Shown piece by piece: positions 51,201 to 60,194 of a DNA stretch of 64,000 bases. The position numbers and the translations under genes are program-made. Source of the DNA: Actinomadura formosensis NBRC 14204. Lineage in GTDB: Bacteria > Actinomycetota > Actinomycetes > Streptosporangiales > Streptosporangiaceae. Numbering within the stretch: the first letter of the stretch is position 1; each line of letters opens with the position of its first letter. The notes beneath the pieces were generated by a model. The model saw nothing but the letters and a program-made list of their open reading frames with translations. It ran no database searches and had not been told where the DNA came from. The stretch is taken from contig NZ_BCQQ01000006.1 in NCBI RefSeq assembly GCF_001552155.1, forward strand, positions 1 through 64,000, in the 5' to 3' direction.

Positions 51201-52172
51201 CGGCTGGCCGTTGGTGTTGGCGGTCCGGCCGTCCACACTCGCCGAGGAGTAGGAGAGCGCGACCTCCGGAGCCAGCTCACCGGGTACCGGCGGCACCCGC
51301 ATCGGGTACGACCAGGTGAAATCTCCGGAATTGCCACCGGCGTTCCATGTCGCCGACGCCTCCAAAGAAGTGGCCTCGTAGTCACCCTGGGAACTGCCGG
51401 AGCCGGCGGTGGCGACCAGCAAAGTCGCACTCTGACCCGTCGCGGCCGTCGGGGAACCCGACGGGGCGGCCTCGACGTCGGCGGTCAGCGTCTTGGCCGC
51501 CGCGTCATTGCCTGCCGTCACGGGCTTGCCCGCCCGGCATTCCGGCTTGTCCGGCGTGGTCAGGGCGCATTGCGGCAGTTGCGTGAGCCGTAGCCGCGCA
51601 CCGAAGGCACCACCGAACGCCTGCGCGAACCCCGAATAGTCCAGCCGTACCTTCACCCGGCCCGGTGCGACGGTGTCCGTGCGGGCCACGGTGAACGCCA
51701 GACCGTCCACTCCGAGCGTGCGGCTGGTCTGCTGGTCCAGCACCTGAACCCGCACCCGTCCCGCTGCCGGCACGGCCCTAGCGGATCGTGGCTGCTTGCC
51801 GGGCGGCAACACCTGCACAGGCAGCTTGCCCACCCGCGTCCCAGCGCCCTTCCCATCGGACGGGACGTCGACCTCGGCGGCCCCCGGCTTCGGCCATGCC
51901 GCCTTGGCGGCGGGCCCGGGCTTGACGGGGTCAGCCTTGCGCTGCCGGACCTTCAGATCACGACCCGGAACCTGCTTCTCATGGTTCGCGACCTTCGGGC
52001 GATGCGAGTTCGGCGGGTCGGCAAGCGCCGGTGGGACCGACACCAGCCCGGCCGGCATCGCAACCGCCAGCACGGCCGCGACCAGAGTCACGGCCCGACG
52101 CGACCCCAGCACCAGCCTCCTGCGTCCGGTCCGACCCGAGACCTTCCGGCCTGCGTTCACGACGTCCTCCAT
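45207..52172 (-). CDS. Rhs-repeat polymorphic toxin with HINT pretoxin domain
   Basis: This 2321-residue protein has a signal peptide (SRRAVTLVAAVLAVAMPAG near 24-42), an N-terminal beta-rich domain, about 1500 residues of Rhs/YD repeats (YDGLGRLRKV, YDALGR-like units), the Rhs core (FTPFGSIRG ... LGAREYDPETGRFVSVDPLM, DPDGL near 1865), a HINT domain from Cys about 2040 (CSSFVPGTTVLMADGG) to the HN of VLVHNSGC near 2209, and a roughly 110-residue C-terminal toxin (PMKGRVTGMQSPDG, RGWRIDFDPNDPEKGFHFNW). HINT autocleavage should free the toxin. The toxin family is not identified. Upstream is a frameshifted surface-protein gene; downstream its immunity gene. Confidence 0.93.
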   Translation of the reverse strand: MEDVVNAGRKVSGRTGRRRLVLGSRRAVTLVAAVLAVAMPAGLVSVPPALADPPNSHRPKVANHEKQVPGRDLKVRQRKADPVKPGPAAKAAWPKPGAAEVDVPSDGKGAGTRVGKLPVQVLPPGKQPRSARAVPAAGRVRVQVLDQQTSRTLGVDGLAFTVARTDTVAPGRVKVRLDYSGFAQAFGGAFGARLRLTQLPQCALTTPDKPECRAGKPVTAGNDAAAKTLTADVEAAPSGSPTAATGQSATLLVATAGSGSSQGDYEATSLEASATWNAGGNSGDFTWSYPMRVPPVPGELAPEVALSYSSASVDGRTANTNGQPSWVGEGFDLWPGYIERRYKSCEDDGAPKDAYGNSPGDQCWGYDNATVTWNGKGGELIEASDGTWRMKGDDGTKFEKLTSSSTGNGDNDGEYWKVTTTDGTQYFFGLNRLPGWTSGKPETDSTWTTPVFGDDSGEPCHEASFADSWCQQAYRWNLDYVVDPSGNAVNYTYGKEINHYGRNLKPEDETPYVRGGYLKTISYGLRKDALFAKAPAQVSFTTSERCIPDATFDCDPSKIGTNPDYWWDVPWDLNCDAGQECKDTHGTVAPTFWSRKRLTKVTTQILTADGSGYRPVDSWSMDHEWGLADVERDLLLKEIVHTGHAATDDGGAVTLPKVTFNHVQLPNRLDKTGDDILPYIRYRLGAIYDESGGQIDVAYSDPDCSLSNLPTPETNTTRCMPVIWTPPGREDPITDWFHKYVVTSVIQTDRTGLAPDMATKYEYVGGAAWHFDDDDGLTKEKNKTWSQWRGYGHVRTFTGDPAAPATQADAYFMRGMDGDRESKAGGTKSVTVSDGEGGTYTDHDALAGFTLKTVQYTEPGGSVHSKTVNTPWRVQTASRTRSWGTTAANVVHTDTTRTWTAKDGGGWTETKTDTEYAGSGPGVGRVTSINDLGDTATGADDKCTRTSYADNTAAWMVNFPSRVETVAVACTVTPDRPAQVLSDARTYYDNGAFGDGPSKGNITKVENLADYDGTTPQYVTQAATVYDAFGRVTQVTNALGQATTTAYTDTQGLATKVQTTTPPATSGDVSTALTTTEELDPAWGQPTRTTDANGLNTDLVYDGLGRLRKVWLPDRSKANGQSPNHEFQYQVTDGQIVTVTTKALTATGGQRVAGIELLDGWLRSRQTQVPAPDGRLIADTFYDDRGQVIKSYAAYPATGAPEPTLFGVGTPGNVETQTRTEYDGLGRKTVEKLTKGNGSQPEQELWRTTYAYGGGDRISVTPPDGGTPTAQITNAHGQVIERRQYKASTPTGDYDATRYTYTPAGQIASVTDPSGNTFTTTYDLRGRKVQTTDPDKGTTTFTYDDLDRLTSTTDARGKKVFTTYDGLDRKTATHEGTADGPLLTSFTYDTVTRGKGKPATATRHVDGAEYTSQIRGYDTLGRVQATTINIPTQQGALAGAYTFSTRYNLDGTVQSNSLPGIGGLPAESVVQSYDTWLRPTRLTSSTATYVNDTVYTPTGKPTILELGVAPKRAWQTFSYQYGPQRLSTAETLREGINGSDRNATYHYTDSGVITSIADTSRDGVDNQCFTYDHLQRLTQAWTQATTDPCAADPTASVVGGPAPYWHTFGYDTAGNRTSETRHGIAGVADTTRTYSYATPGQGNRLTQVTQSGPTGDRTDTYGYDATGNTTTRTTTTSQGTTGQTLQWDTEGELAKVTENGNDETFIYDTDGNRLIRTDPAGSTLYLPGGTELRALTGATTATGTRYYTFGDQTVAMRTSDGTVTYLTADHQGSGQVAVNATTQAATVRRFTPFGSIRGMDENATWPNDKGFVGGTQDPTGLTHLGAREYDPETGRFVSVDPLMDQADPQQMNGYTYANSNPATHADPDGLCPPDICGAGYVPVGHKKPLMTGGCGHDCGSPPRGFTSSPNRPVNVRWGDTVVRARDSIAYTGALQKMLRLVYTKYAGTLGPLDPQLMPTCGTNGNACFPGDLGRLGNFARLLCKIGGFTCERMSGMEFLSAGMRSFPELAALGPEGGITGVSGGRRPAGGPRSGPSKLGGCSSFVPGTTVLMADGGRKPIEDVKVGDKVLATDPETGETRAQPVLGTITSKDDKNLVQITVDGDAPALAWMTNQTAKRVSPKFHGLKFSKSGVLIATDNHPFWVAGDINAWVEAADLKPGMWLRTSAGTYVQVTATQHRITHHQRVHNLTIANTHTYYVEAGTASVLVHNSGCGEVMAHFDGVSAARNAARNSAGLGDDAVPFIQEIGPMKGRVTGMQSPDGLRGWRIDFDPNDPEKGFHFNWWVRDAAKRSAGGWRSGANVVRGGTYDDYLSLISHFPQS
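45546..45787 (-). repeat. HINT direct repeat, Rhs copy
   Basis: Partner of 44181-44422; lies within the HINT domain of the Rhs gene. Same direction, so recombination between the copies would delete the current toxin tip and its immunity gene and place the GIY-YIG cassette behind the Rhs body. Confidence 0.9.
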
Positions 52173-52277
52173 CGCCGCACCCCGCCGCGGGGCGCCTCAC
52201 GAGATCACGAAGAGAAGAGGGCAGGGATGTGATGGTCCGCCGCCCGGCCTCACCGGCGCGGGCGGCGGACCTGGCGG

Positions 52278-53934
52278 CTAGGGACCGTCTGCGGTCGGAA
52301 GCTCGATATCGCCGGCCAGGGACTGGATCTGCTCGGTGGTCAGAGCACCTTGGTAGGCCCAGATGTCGTCGAGGGCGTCGGTCCAGAATTCGGTGCCGTC
52401 GGTCGCGCCGAACTTGTTGCGGCCCACCTGCAGACCGCCGTTGCCCGCCGCGTTGAAACCGAGGATCTGGTCCTGTTGCGACACCCCGTCGGCGGTTTCC
52501 TCCAGTTGCCCGTCGACGTACAGGCTGACGCGGTCACGCAACGCGTCGTACACCACAGCCACATGCGACCAGTCCCACGGGACGAAACCCGAATGCGAGG
52601 CGGTCAATACCGGAGCGGCCGCATCGTCGGAGTTGTGCATCACGACCTGCCAGCCGCCCTGCTCGGCCGGATCCTCACCCGGTACGTACCGCAACGCGAA
52701 GGCGTTCGTGGCGGCGCCCGGTTGGGAGAACACGGTGGCCGGCTGCTGGGGTCGGCCACCGTTGCGGACCCACCCGGTGATGGTGAAGCTCTCATCGGTG
52801 TCGACCACGGGTTCAGTGGTCTCGGCGAACTGCTTCTGGGCGGGGTCGAGCTTCAGGCCCGCCGGTGACGCCCACTCCCGGAACCCGGCCGTCGGGTCGA
52901 TGGCCGCGCCGTTCTGCAGTACCAACGCAGGGGCGCCCGCAGGCTCACCCGAACCATTCTCATTCAGCTTCCACCGAGCCTTGAGCACCGGATGCTGAGT
53001 GACCATTTCCTCGGCCTCCTGCTGGCCGACGATCCGGTCGTAAACTCGCACGTCGTCGATCTGACCGGGCCAGTGATCTGCCGGGTTGCCAAGCCAAAGG
53101 CTGCGCCCGACCTGGAACCCGCCCGTGGCGTTCCATACGGAAGTCACTTCGGGACTGGGGGTCCCTGGTTGACCGTTGACATAGATCTGCAGCCTTCTGG
53201 TCGTGTCGTCATAGACACCGACCAGATGGGTCCAGGTGTTCAGCTCCGCCATGCTCGCGGAGAAGGATTGATAGGTTCCCGTCTCGGCTGAGTCGGACTT
53301 GACCTTGGACAGTGCCCACTTACGGTACGCGCCATCGTATTTGAAGTAGAACCCGCTCTTGCTCGTCCCGTCCTGGCTGAGCATCGTGCGGGTGCGGCCA
53401 TCAGGGTCGTCAAGACGAACCCAGGCCGACACCGCGAAACTCTTGCTGGTGTCGATCAACGGGGCGCTGGTGGAGGCGTAGCCGGTCGAACCGTCTAGTT
53501 GTAGTGCCCCATCGATCTGGCCGGTCGTGCCAGTGGTCACTCCTCCGTGCACGGTCGCGGAGACGGCCGGTTCACCGTTGCGGGTCACCGCCTGCAAAGT
53601 CGTGGCACCGGACGGCTCGTCCAGCTTGAACCTGGCCACCGGATCCGAACCCGTGTTCGCGCGGAACTCATAGGAGACCGCTGGTCCGTTCTGGTTGGAC
53701 GGCGCGAACGCCTGCACCGTCAAGATGTTGGGGCCCGAGCGGGTCGGCGCGATCTGCACCTGCTGCACCGCGCCGGCGGTAGTGGTCACCATCCGCGCCG
53801 GCTCGTCATTCAAGGTGATCTCGTACCGGTCGGCGACGCCCTCGGAATCGGCAATGGTGAACGTGCCGGCTTGTCCCACGCCCCCATGCCAAGCATCGTC
53901 GGCGGGGTAGTCGGTCGAGGTGATGGTCGGGCCC
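52278..53934 (-). pseudogene. C-terminal part of frameshifted LamG surface-protein gene
   Basis: In a frame different from 53810-55825, the sequence continues without its own start: GPTITSTDYPADDAWHGGVG, an Ig-like segment, then two LamG/concanavalin domains (DGSTGYASTSAPLIDTSKSF ... LWLGNPADHWPGQIDDVRVY, and VDTDESFTITGWVRNGG ... DALDDIWAYQGALT). It completes the protein begun by the upstream reading frame. Such LamG proteins typically precede Rhs genes in actinomycetes. The stop is 105 bp before the Rhs start. Confidence 0.8.
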
Positions 53935-55825
53935 CGGGCACGGCGGGGTCGTAGTAGAAGTAGCAGCCGGTTTGGGCGCCTGCGTAGCTCCACGGGCCCC
54001 ACTGCTCGCCGTCCCAGGCCCGCACGCCCCAGCCGATTTTGGTCCGCTGCGGGATGGTGGACGGCAGCGTCACCGAGAACCGGCTGCCCGAGGTTTTGGC
54101 CGGGGTCAGCGCGGAGGTCCATTTGGGGCCCCAGTCCGACCCGTCGGCGTTGTTGGCCCAGTGCAGCGTGAACTGGCCCTGGACCTTGTTGGCGTCCTCG
54201 GTGTCGGGGTCCTTGAGGTAGGCGTACACCGTGGAGATGTCGTTGACCGTCTTGGCCTGCCCACTAGGCAGGCACTTGGTGCCCGGGTTGGCGAACATGG
54301 TGTCGGTGTCGGGCTGCAGCGGCGGGTTGTTGTACTGCACTTTCATGTAGGCGTCGTCGGCGAACCGCTTCCACCAGTCCATCGTCGACTCGCTGTAGGC
54401 CTTCAACCCGAACGTGATGGTCGAGTAGCCCTTGTTCACCGCGTCCTGCACATGCGAACGCAGCTTGGTCCCGCCGAACTCCACCGGCGTCTTGGAGCAG
54501 TACGCCACATCACGCGAGGTCAGCTGTTCCTGCCACACCGATGAGTTATTGGTGTTGTTCCAGGTCGCATACGACTGCAGCGTGGCGGTCCGCCACAACT
54601 GGATCGAGGTCGGGTTGCTGCAGTTGTAGGCGTAGGTCTCGTAGGCGACGAACTCCACGTTCTGGATGTAGCGGCCCTTGATCGCCGGCAGTGGCATCCG
54701 GAAGAACAGCCGCTTGGTCTGGTTCTTCACGCAGTTGGGGTCCTTGGCCACTTCACAGCGACCCACGCCCTCGGTCGAGTTGCCGGCGAACTTGTAATAC
54801 GACTCATCCGGCCAGCCCGACGACACCATCCCCCAACTGGTCGCCTTGCTCGTCGTCCACACCGGGTCGATGTACACCGGGAACCGGGTGTCAGGCGCGG
54901 TCAGCAGCCCCTGATCCGGGATCAGCGTCAGCTTGCCGGCTTCCACGGCCGCATCCAGCCGCGCCGTCTTGGCCCCGTCGGCGGGCCCCTTCGCCGGATC
55001 CTCTCCCGGGCCGGCCGCGCGGGCGCGGGCCTGCGGCGTGGTTGGCGCGGTCTGGGAGGAGTCCCACATTCTCGGGGACGGCGCCTCGAACACTCCCGCG
55101 CCCGAGCCGGTGTCGGTGGCCGTCAGCACCCCGCTGCCCCGCTCCTCGCGCACGGCGAGGCGGGTGGTCGACATCGCCAGCGCGAGCTTGGCCACTCGCG
55201 GGTCCTTGGCCGCCTGCGCCGTCTTGACCACCAGCACATGCGCGAACCCGTCCACCCGCGCCCGCAGCCGCAAGTCCACGGCCGGGCCGGCCACGCCCTC
55301 GTACACGGCGGTGTCGCCGTCCAGCATCGGTTCGGGCAACGCCTGCGGCCATGACAGGGCCAGCGCGTGACCGGCCCGGGTCATCCGCACCATCGGACCG
55401 TTCCCACCGGCGGAGAACTTCAGCCCGACCGTCGTCGCGGCCGGGACGATCGCGCCACCGGAACGGTGCAAGGTCGTGTCGATGTCGACCCACTTGCCAC
55501 CCTGGCGAGTGCGGATCGGCTGCACATGCTGCTCGATCTCGATCCGGCCGTTCGGCAGCGCCCGTACCGTGCTGTTCTCTCCGCGCCGGGAGGTGATCTC
55601 CACCGGCCGGCCCGTCCGTTTCGCCGCCGCCACCGCCTGCTGCTCGGTTGCCGCCGACTTCGGTTCATCGGCGTGGGCCAGGGGTTCTCGAATCGCCGAC
55701 CACAAAGGTACTTGGACCATTCCGGCGACCATTAACAGCGCCAGGAACCGGACCAACCAAACTGGGCGCCGCCATGGCGACGGCCAAGGAACAGAACCAC
55801 GACGACATGCTGCACGGCGACTCAT
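53810..55825 (-). CDS. DNRLRE-domain secreted protein, N-terminal part (frameshifted)
   Basis: From ATG 55825 (a TTG at 55855 is possible) there is a signal peptide (LVRFLALLMVAGMVQVPLWS near 24-43), an N-terminal beta domain, and a DNRLRE-type domain (FFRMPLPAIKGRYIQNVEFV, LWRTATLQSYATWNNTNNSS), then WGVRAWDGEQWGPWSYAG. The frame should continue into the LamG part, but at about 53935 (CCCGGGGCCC) it shifts and ends in a non-homologous tail at 53810. One missing C would restore a protein of roughly 1180 residues. Mutation or assembly error; cannot tell. Confidence 0.8.
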   Translation of the reverse strand: MSRRAACRRGSVPWPSPWRRPVWLVRFLALLMVAGMVQVPLWSAIREPLAHADEPKSAATEQQAVAAAKRTGRPVEITSRRGENSTVRALPNGRIEIEQHVQPIRTRQGGKWVDIDTTLHRSGGAIVPAATTVGLKFSAGGNGPMVRMTRAGHALALSWPQALPEPMLDGDTAVYEGVAGPAVDLRLRARVDGFAHVLVVKTAQAAKDPRVAKLALAMSTTRLAVREERGSGVLTATDTGSGAGVFEAPSPRMWDSSQTAPTTPQARARAAGPGEDPAKGPADGAKTARLDAAVEAGKLTLIPDQGLLTAPDTRFPVYIDPVWTTSKATSWGMVSSGWPDESYYKFAGNSTEGVGRCEVAKDPNCVKNQTKRLFFRMPLPAIKGRYIQNVEFVAYETYAYNCSNPTSIQLWRTATLQSYATWNNTNNSSVWQEQLTSRDVAYCSKTPVEFGGTKLRSHVQDAVNKGYSTITFGLKAYSESTMDWWKRFADDAYMKVQYNNPPLQPDTDTMFANPGTKCLPSGQAKTVNDISTVYAYLKDPDTEDANKVQGQFTLHWANNADGSDWGPKWTSALTPAKTSGSRFSVTLPSTIPQRTKIGWGVRAWDGEQWGPWSYAGAQTGCYFYYDPAVPGARPSPRPTTPPTMLGMGAWDKPARSPLPIPRASPTGTRSP

Positions 55826-56253
55826 AAAGAACCCCAATGCGCCCGGGTTGATCAAAGCCGCCTCAACGTAACCCGCAGATCATTAGGGAGAAAGACCCGG
55901 ATCGATCATGGCAATGTGATATACAACACAGTCAATTCAGTAAACCTGGCGAGACGTCTCCGGCGTCCCACTTCAATACCCCAACCAAGAATATTACGCT
56001 AGGTAACTAAACGCCTTCGAAATATCGACGTTTGCAGTGGCCTCATTCCGGGAAGGCGATGTAAATCGACGGCCGCACAACATCTAGCGCCGAAGGCATA
56101 AAACTTTGGCATTGACCTCTACAGTGGGTCGGTGTATGCGTTCTCCGAAGCGGGATCGGGCTGGATCGCTGCGAGTTTTCGAGTGGTCGCACAGCGTCGG
56201 CGGCTCTGGTTTCTGGATTGCGAAACCGCAGATGTCGCGAGCGGCGGGGCCGG
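55826..56253. other. AT-rich intergenic region upstream of the Rhs locus
   Basis: No gene seen. On the minus strand it contains TTGACT followed by AT-rich TGTATATCAC, possible promoter elements for the Rhs operon, with no spacing I would insist on. 55900-56060 is markedly AT-rich compared with both flanks, in keeping with a horizontally acquired locus. The neighbouring gene at 56254 is on the same strand and ends here. Confidence 0.4.
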
Positions 56254-58296
56254 TCAGGGAGAGGACGGCGGGTTCGCCTTGTGCCTGCCGTTGGGTTTCA
56301 GCGGCGAGCCGATCCGGACCGGGCGGGATCCGGCGCCGCGGGGCAGTGCGTGCCGGGTGTGCGGCACCAGCGGCGCGGGCGCGTCCGGTGGTTCCGGGTC
56401 GGGGGGCGCCGGCGGGGCGTCCTCGGCCTGGGCTAGCGACTCCTGCTCGCGGACGTACTCCTCGAACTCCATCGAGTGCGCGGTCGGCAGCGTGATGATG
56501 CCGGGGTTGGCGTCCACGAGGAGGATGCGGCGGCCGGCAGCGCCCGAATGGGTGAACACCATCGCGGTCGGGGGGAGCTCCTGGAGCTGCGGCGGTTCCA
56601 CCAGCAGTTCCCGGAAGCGCTGCTTGTTCGTCCGGAGGTCGGCGACCGTCCGGCCCCACGCGGTCGCGGAGCTGATGCCCTTCACCAGGACCGAGTCGTC
56701 GGCGGCGGGCGCGGGCAGCGGCGACCACACCGGGTCGGTGAGGCCGTCGCCGCGCGGCCGCGCGAACGCGACCGTGCTGGCGTAGCTCTCCCCCGCGACG
56801 TCGAACAGCGTCTCCCCCGCCGCGTCGGTGATCTCGGCGACGAGCAGCGGCTGGCCGGCGCCGATGTGCTCGGCGGCGACGCGGGCGTCCTCGGGGTTGC
56901 CGAGCCGCATGAACCCGACGGCGGCGTGGCCCCGGCGTCCGAGCCGTTCGCGGACGTGGCCGGGGATCGACCGGTACATCAGCACGAGCCCGGTCCCGGT
57001 GGCCTCGCACGCGTCGATGAGCCGGTCGAGGACGTCCCCGCGCAGCTTCTCGGCCCCGCACAGGAACAGGGTGTGGTCCCACTTGCCGCCGGGCGGGGCC
57101 TCGCGGATCCGGTGGGTGAGCGCGGTCGTGACGTAGGTGCCGAGGATCCGGTTGGTGAGGACGCCCGCGCGCCGGTCCATCGACACCACGTGCAGCCTGG
57201 ACGGCGGCAGCGTGACGGGCTCGGTGGCGAGCTTCTCCAGCTTGCGGAGCTGCGCTTCGAGCGCCCACGCCCGCCGGACGACGATCCGGTCGGTGGCGTC
57301 CCGGCCGAACAGCGTCGCGATGCGTTCGAGCTGCTCGTCGGTGAGGAGCCCCTTCCGCAGGTCGTCGCGCGGGTCGCCGACCTGGGCGAGGACGCGCAGC
57401 GCCGCGGTGATCCGCGGGATCGTCGCGTCCGGCCCGAGGACCTCGATGAGCCGTTCCAGGATCGCGTTGTCGAACGACAGATCCCGGGTGCCGCCCTCCT
57501 CCTCGCCCGCGCTGACCACGAGCGAGAGCACGTCGGCGAGCGCCTCCCGGTTCAGCCCCCGCGTGACGTCCAGCCGGGGCAGGTCGGCGGGCAGCACCCA
57601 GACGAGCGGGTCGTCCCCCCGGTCGGCCGCCAGCCGCAGCAGGTCGTGCGCGACCGCGCCCTCGGAAAGGTCGATGACGGTGAGCCGGGCGCCCACCGCC
57701 AGCCGCGCCGCCCCCATGGTGGTCACGGCCGCGGCCCATCCGGCGAGCGTCCCGCCGACGATGTCCACCCGGTCCACGCCGGGCGGCACCGCGACCGGGT
57801 ACCACTCGCGCTGGCTCTCGTACGCCGCCCGGCGGCTCTCCCATTCGGCGCGGGCCTTGGCGTACGCCTTCTCGGCCGCGTCCCGCTCCCGCTCACGGGC
57901 GGCCCTGCGGCGCTCCTCCTCGTCCCGCTCCAGCGCGAGCCGCTCCCGCACGCCCCGCTCGTCCCGCCACAGCCCGCCGCCGGTGATGCCCAGGACGATC
58001 GCGCACGCCAGCAGCGCCACCCCGGCGAACGCCCACGGGATCACGCCCACGATGCCGCACAGCAGGAACAGGCCGACGAACGCGACCGTCCCGCCGAACG
58101 CGATGCGCAGCGGCCGGCCGGCCATGTGCTCGGCGGGCCGCCGCCCCTGCGGCGGCAGCGGCGCCCGTTCGGGCTGCTCGGGCCGCTCCGGTGGCGGCCC
58201 CGGGTCGGGGTGCACCTGCACGTAACGCCAGCCCACATGAACGCGGTCGGCCTGTGTGAGCCGCGCCATCGCGGACCCGCTCGCCATGTCCGTCAC
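56254..58296 (-). CDS. Large membrane protein with FtsK/TraG-like layout but no intact P-loop
   Basis: Start uncertain: GTG 58296 has AGGGG about 9 nt upstream; ATG 58287 and ATG 58398 are alternatives. About 680 residues. After an N-terminal segment (MARLTQADRVHVGWRYVQVH) come two transmembrane helices (IAFGGTVAFVGLFLLCGIVG and FAGVALLACAIVLGITGGGL), a charged coiled-coil (ERDEEERRRAARERERDAAE) and a large cytoplasmic domain. Where a motor would have GKT the sequence is DIVGGTLAGWAAAVTTMG, so ATP hydrolysis is unlikely. DNPGIITLPTAHSMEFEEYV-like residues close the domain. No named family known to me. Confidence 0.7.
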   Translation of the reverse strand: MTDMASGSAMARLTQADRVHVGWRYVQVHPDPGPPPERPEQPERAPLPPQGRRPAEHMAGRPLRIAFGGTVAFVGLFLLCGIVGVIPWAFAGVALLACAIVLGITGGGLWRDERGVRERLALERDEEERRRAARERERDAAEKAYAKARAEWESRRAAYESQREWYPVAVPPGVDRVDIVGGTLAGWAAAVTTMGAARLAVGARLTVIDLSEGAVAHDLLRLAADRGDDPLVWVLPADLPRLDVTRGLNREALADVLSLVVSAGEEEGGTRDLSFDNAILERLIEVLGPDATIPRITAALRVLAQVGDPRDDLRKGLLTDEQLERIATLFGRDATDRIVVRRAWALEAQLRKLEKLATEPVTLPPSRLHVVSMDRRAGVLTNRILGTYVTTALTHRIREAPPGGKWDHTLFLCGAEKLRGDVLDRLIDACEATGTGLVLMYRSIPGHVRERLGRRGHAAVGFMRLGNPEDARVAAEHIGAGQPLLVAEITDAAGETLFDVAGESYASTVAFARPRGDGLTDPVWSPLPAPAADDSVLVKGISSATAWGRTVADLRTNKQRFRELLVEPPQLQELPPTAMVFTHSGAAGRRILLVDANPGIITLPTAHSMEFEEYVREQESLAQAEDAPPAPPDPEPPDAPAPLVPHTRHALPRGAGSRPVRIGSPLKPNGRHKANPPSSP

Positions 58297-58484
58297 GTCG
58301 AGAGACCCCTGGAGTCGCGGGAGTGCCTGGGGGTTGCCGGTCAGCTTGCCTACGCAGTCCAGGGTAAAGACCTTCCTGCGTCCCCGCGCGTCCTTCAACG
58401 TAACAGCACTACAGATAACCGATTAGCCCCACCATTTCGGGCACCCCACCTCACCTGCATGAAAGATCGGACAACCCGCCCCGC

Positions 58485-58505
58485 AAAACTGGCCGCACCC
58501 GGCCA
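58485..58505 (-). terminator. Terminator of the galactan/ABC operon
   Basis: On the minus strand TGGCCG-GGTG-CGGCCA (58490-58505) is followed by GTTTTG, giving a short stem with a T-run 31 bp past the stop of the ABC ATPase gene. Confidence 0.6.
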
Positions 58506-58535
58506 CTTTCCCCTCCCCACCGCACTGCGGAACGG

Positions 58536-59312
58536 TCAGGGCTTGCCCGCCTGTATCGCCGCGCGCTTGGCCTGGCGGTCCTGGCGCCACAGCTTGCCCG
58601 CCTCCGCCGGATCGCCGTCGAAGATGACCCTGCCCTGGCGCAGCGTGACGCCGCGGTCGCACAGCCGGGTGAGCATCTCGATGTCGTGCGCCACGATCAC
58701 CATGGTGCGTCCCTCTCCCCGCAGTTCCCGGATGCGCTTGAGGCACTTCTCCCGGAACGGCGGGTCGCCGACGGCCAGCGCCTCGTCAACGAGGAACACG
58801 TCCGGCTCGGTGTGCGCCGCGATGGAGAACGCGAGGCGCATGAACATGCCCGAGGAGTAGAACCGCACCTGGTTGTCCAGGAACCGCTCGACCCCGGAGA
58901 ACTCGACGATCGTGTCGAACTTTCGCTTGATCTCCGCCTCGGACATGCCCAGGATCGCCGCGTTCAGGTAGACGTTCTCGCGTCCGGTGAGATCGGGATG
59001 CAGCCCGGCACCGACGTCGATCAGCCCGGCGATCCGGCCGCGCACCCGGACCGAACCGGAGTCCGGGCGCATCACCCCGGAGATCAGCTTGAGCAGGGTG
59101 CTCTTACCGGAGCCGTTCAGCCCCATCAGCGCGACCGTCTCACCCTGGTAGATCGTCAGGCTCACGTCGTCCAGCGCGTTGAACGTCTCCGACAGGCTCT
59201 GCCGCCGGACGGCGCGGATCGTCATCTCCCGGATGGACCGGGCGTGCCGAAGCGTGAACTGCTTGCTCACCGCGTCGATGACGATGGACTCGGGGATCGG
59301 GGGGATGGCCAC
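58536..59312 (-). CDS. ABC-2 polysaccharide exporter ATPase (Wzt/TagH/RfbE-like)
   Basis: GTG 59312 with AGGAG about 10 nt upstream inside the end of the permease gene. 258 residues: Walker A GLNGSGKST (64-72), an ABC signature reading FYSSGM (151-156) as usual in this subfamily, Walker B DVFLVDEAL (171-179) and the switch His in VAHDIEML. There is no C-terminal substrate-recognition extension, so it probably exports a lipid-linked glycan without a modified-end requirement. Pairs with the permease 4 bp upstream. Confidence 0.93.
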   Translation of the reverse strand: MAIPPIPESIVIDAVSKQFTLRHARSIREMTIRAVRRQSLSETFNALDDVSLTIYQGETVALMGLNGSGKSTLLKLISGVMRPDSGSVRVRGRIAGLIDVGAGLHPDLTGRENVYLNAAILGMSEAEIKRKFDTIVEFSGVERFLDNQVRFYSSGMFMRLAFSIAAHTEPDVFLVDEALAVGDPPFREKCLKRIRELRGEGRTMVIVAHDIEMLTRLCDRGVTLRQGRVIFDGDPAEAGKLWRQDRQAKRAAIQAGKP

Positions 59313-59316
59313 GTCG

Positions 59317-60194
59317 CTACAACTCCTGGGCGAACCGCTGCTGGGCGCGCGCGAACACCAGACTGCCGGCGAGGAACACGAGCCCGGCCACCGCGAGCGA
59401 GATCGCGGCACGGCCGTACATGTCCGGGGGGAAGGTGAAGTCGCCCCGCGTGCCCGGGAACCAGAACGCGCGCTGGAACAGGCTGACCGCGGACACGAGC
59501 GGATTGGCCAGGTACGTCTCCAGCACCCAGCCCGGCGCCTGGTCTCGGACATGCCACCAGGGATAGATCATCGGCACCGACCAGGTGATGACGATCATCA
59601 TGATGTCCACGACCTGCTCCAGATCGCGGAAGAAGACGTTGATCCCGGCGAACAGCAGCCCGATCCCGAGCCCGAGGACGATGATGATCGCGAAGCCGAG
59701 CACCGCGCCGGCGAGCCCCGCCGGCGACGGCCGCCAGCCGTACGCGAGCGCGCCGCCCAGCATGATTCCGAACCCCGGCAGGAAGTGCACCAGCGACACC
59801 AGCAGCGACGCGACGGGAAACAGTTCGCGCGGCAGGAACACCTTCTTGATCAGCGGACCGTTGCCGGTGACCGAACGGGTGCAGGAGTGGATGGTCTCGG
59901 TGAACAGGTTCACCAGCACCATGCCGGAGAACAGGTAGATCGGGAAATGCTCGACGTGGCGGTCCATCCCGAGGAAGACCCCGACCACGAAGAAGTAGAC
60001 GGAGAAATGCACCGCCGGACGTACATAGGACCAACCGAGACCGAGGAGCGAGCCCTTGTAGCGGGCCTTGAGCTCCCGCCGCACGAGCAGACGCAGCAGG
60101 TAACGGTCCTTGAGGACGTGCCGCAGCCCACCGCCGGTGCCCGGCGCGACGAGCGGTGGGAGGCCGCCCGCGTGCGCCGGGACCGTCCGCTCGC

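Noticed and set aside
56476-58860. 794-codon plus-strand open frame opposite the motor-like membrane protein gene
   Set aside because: Antisense shadow with the composition expected from the codon bias of the real gene; no motifs.
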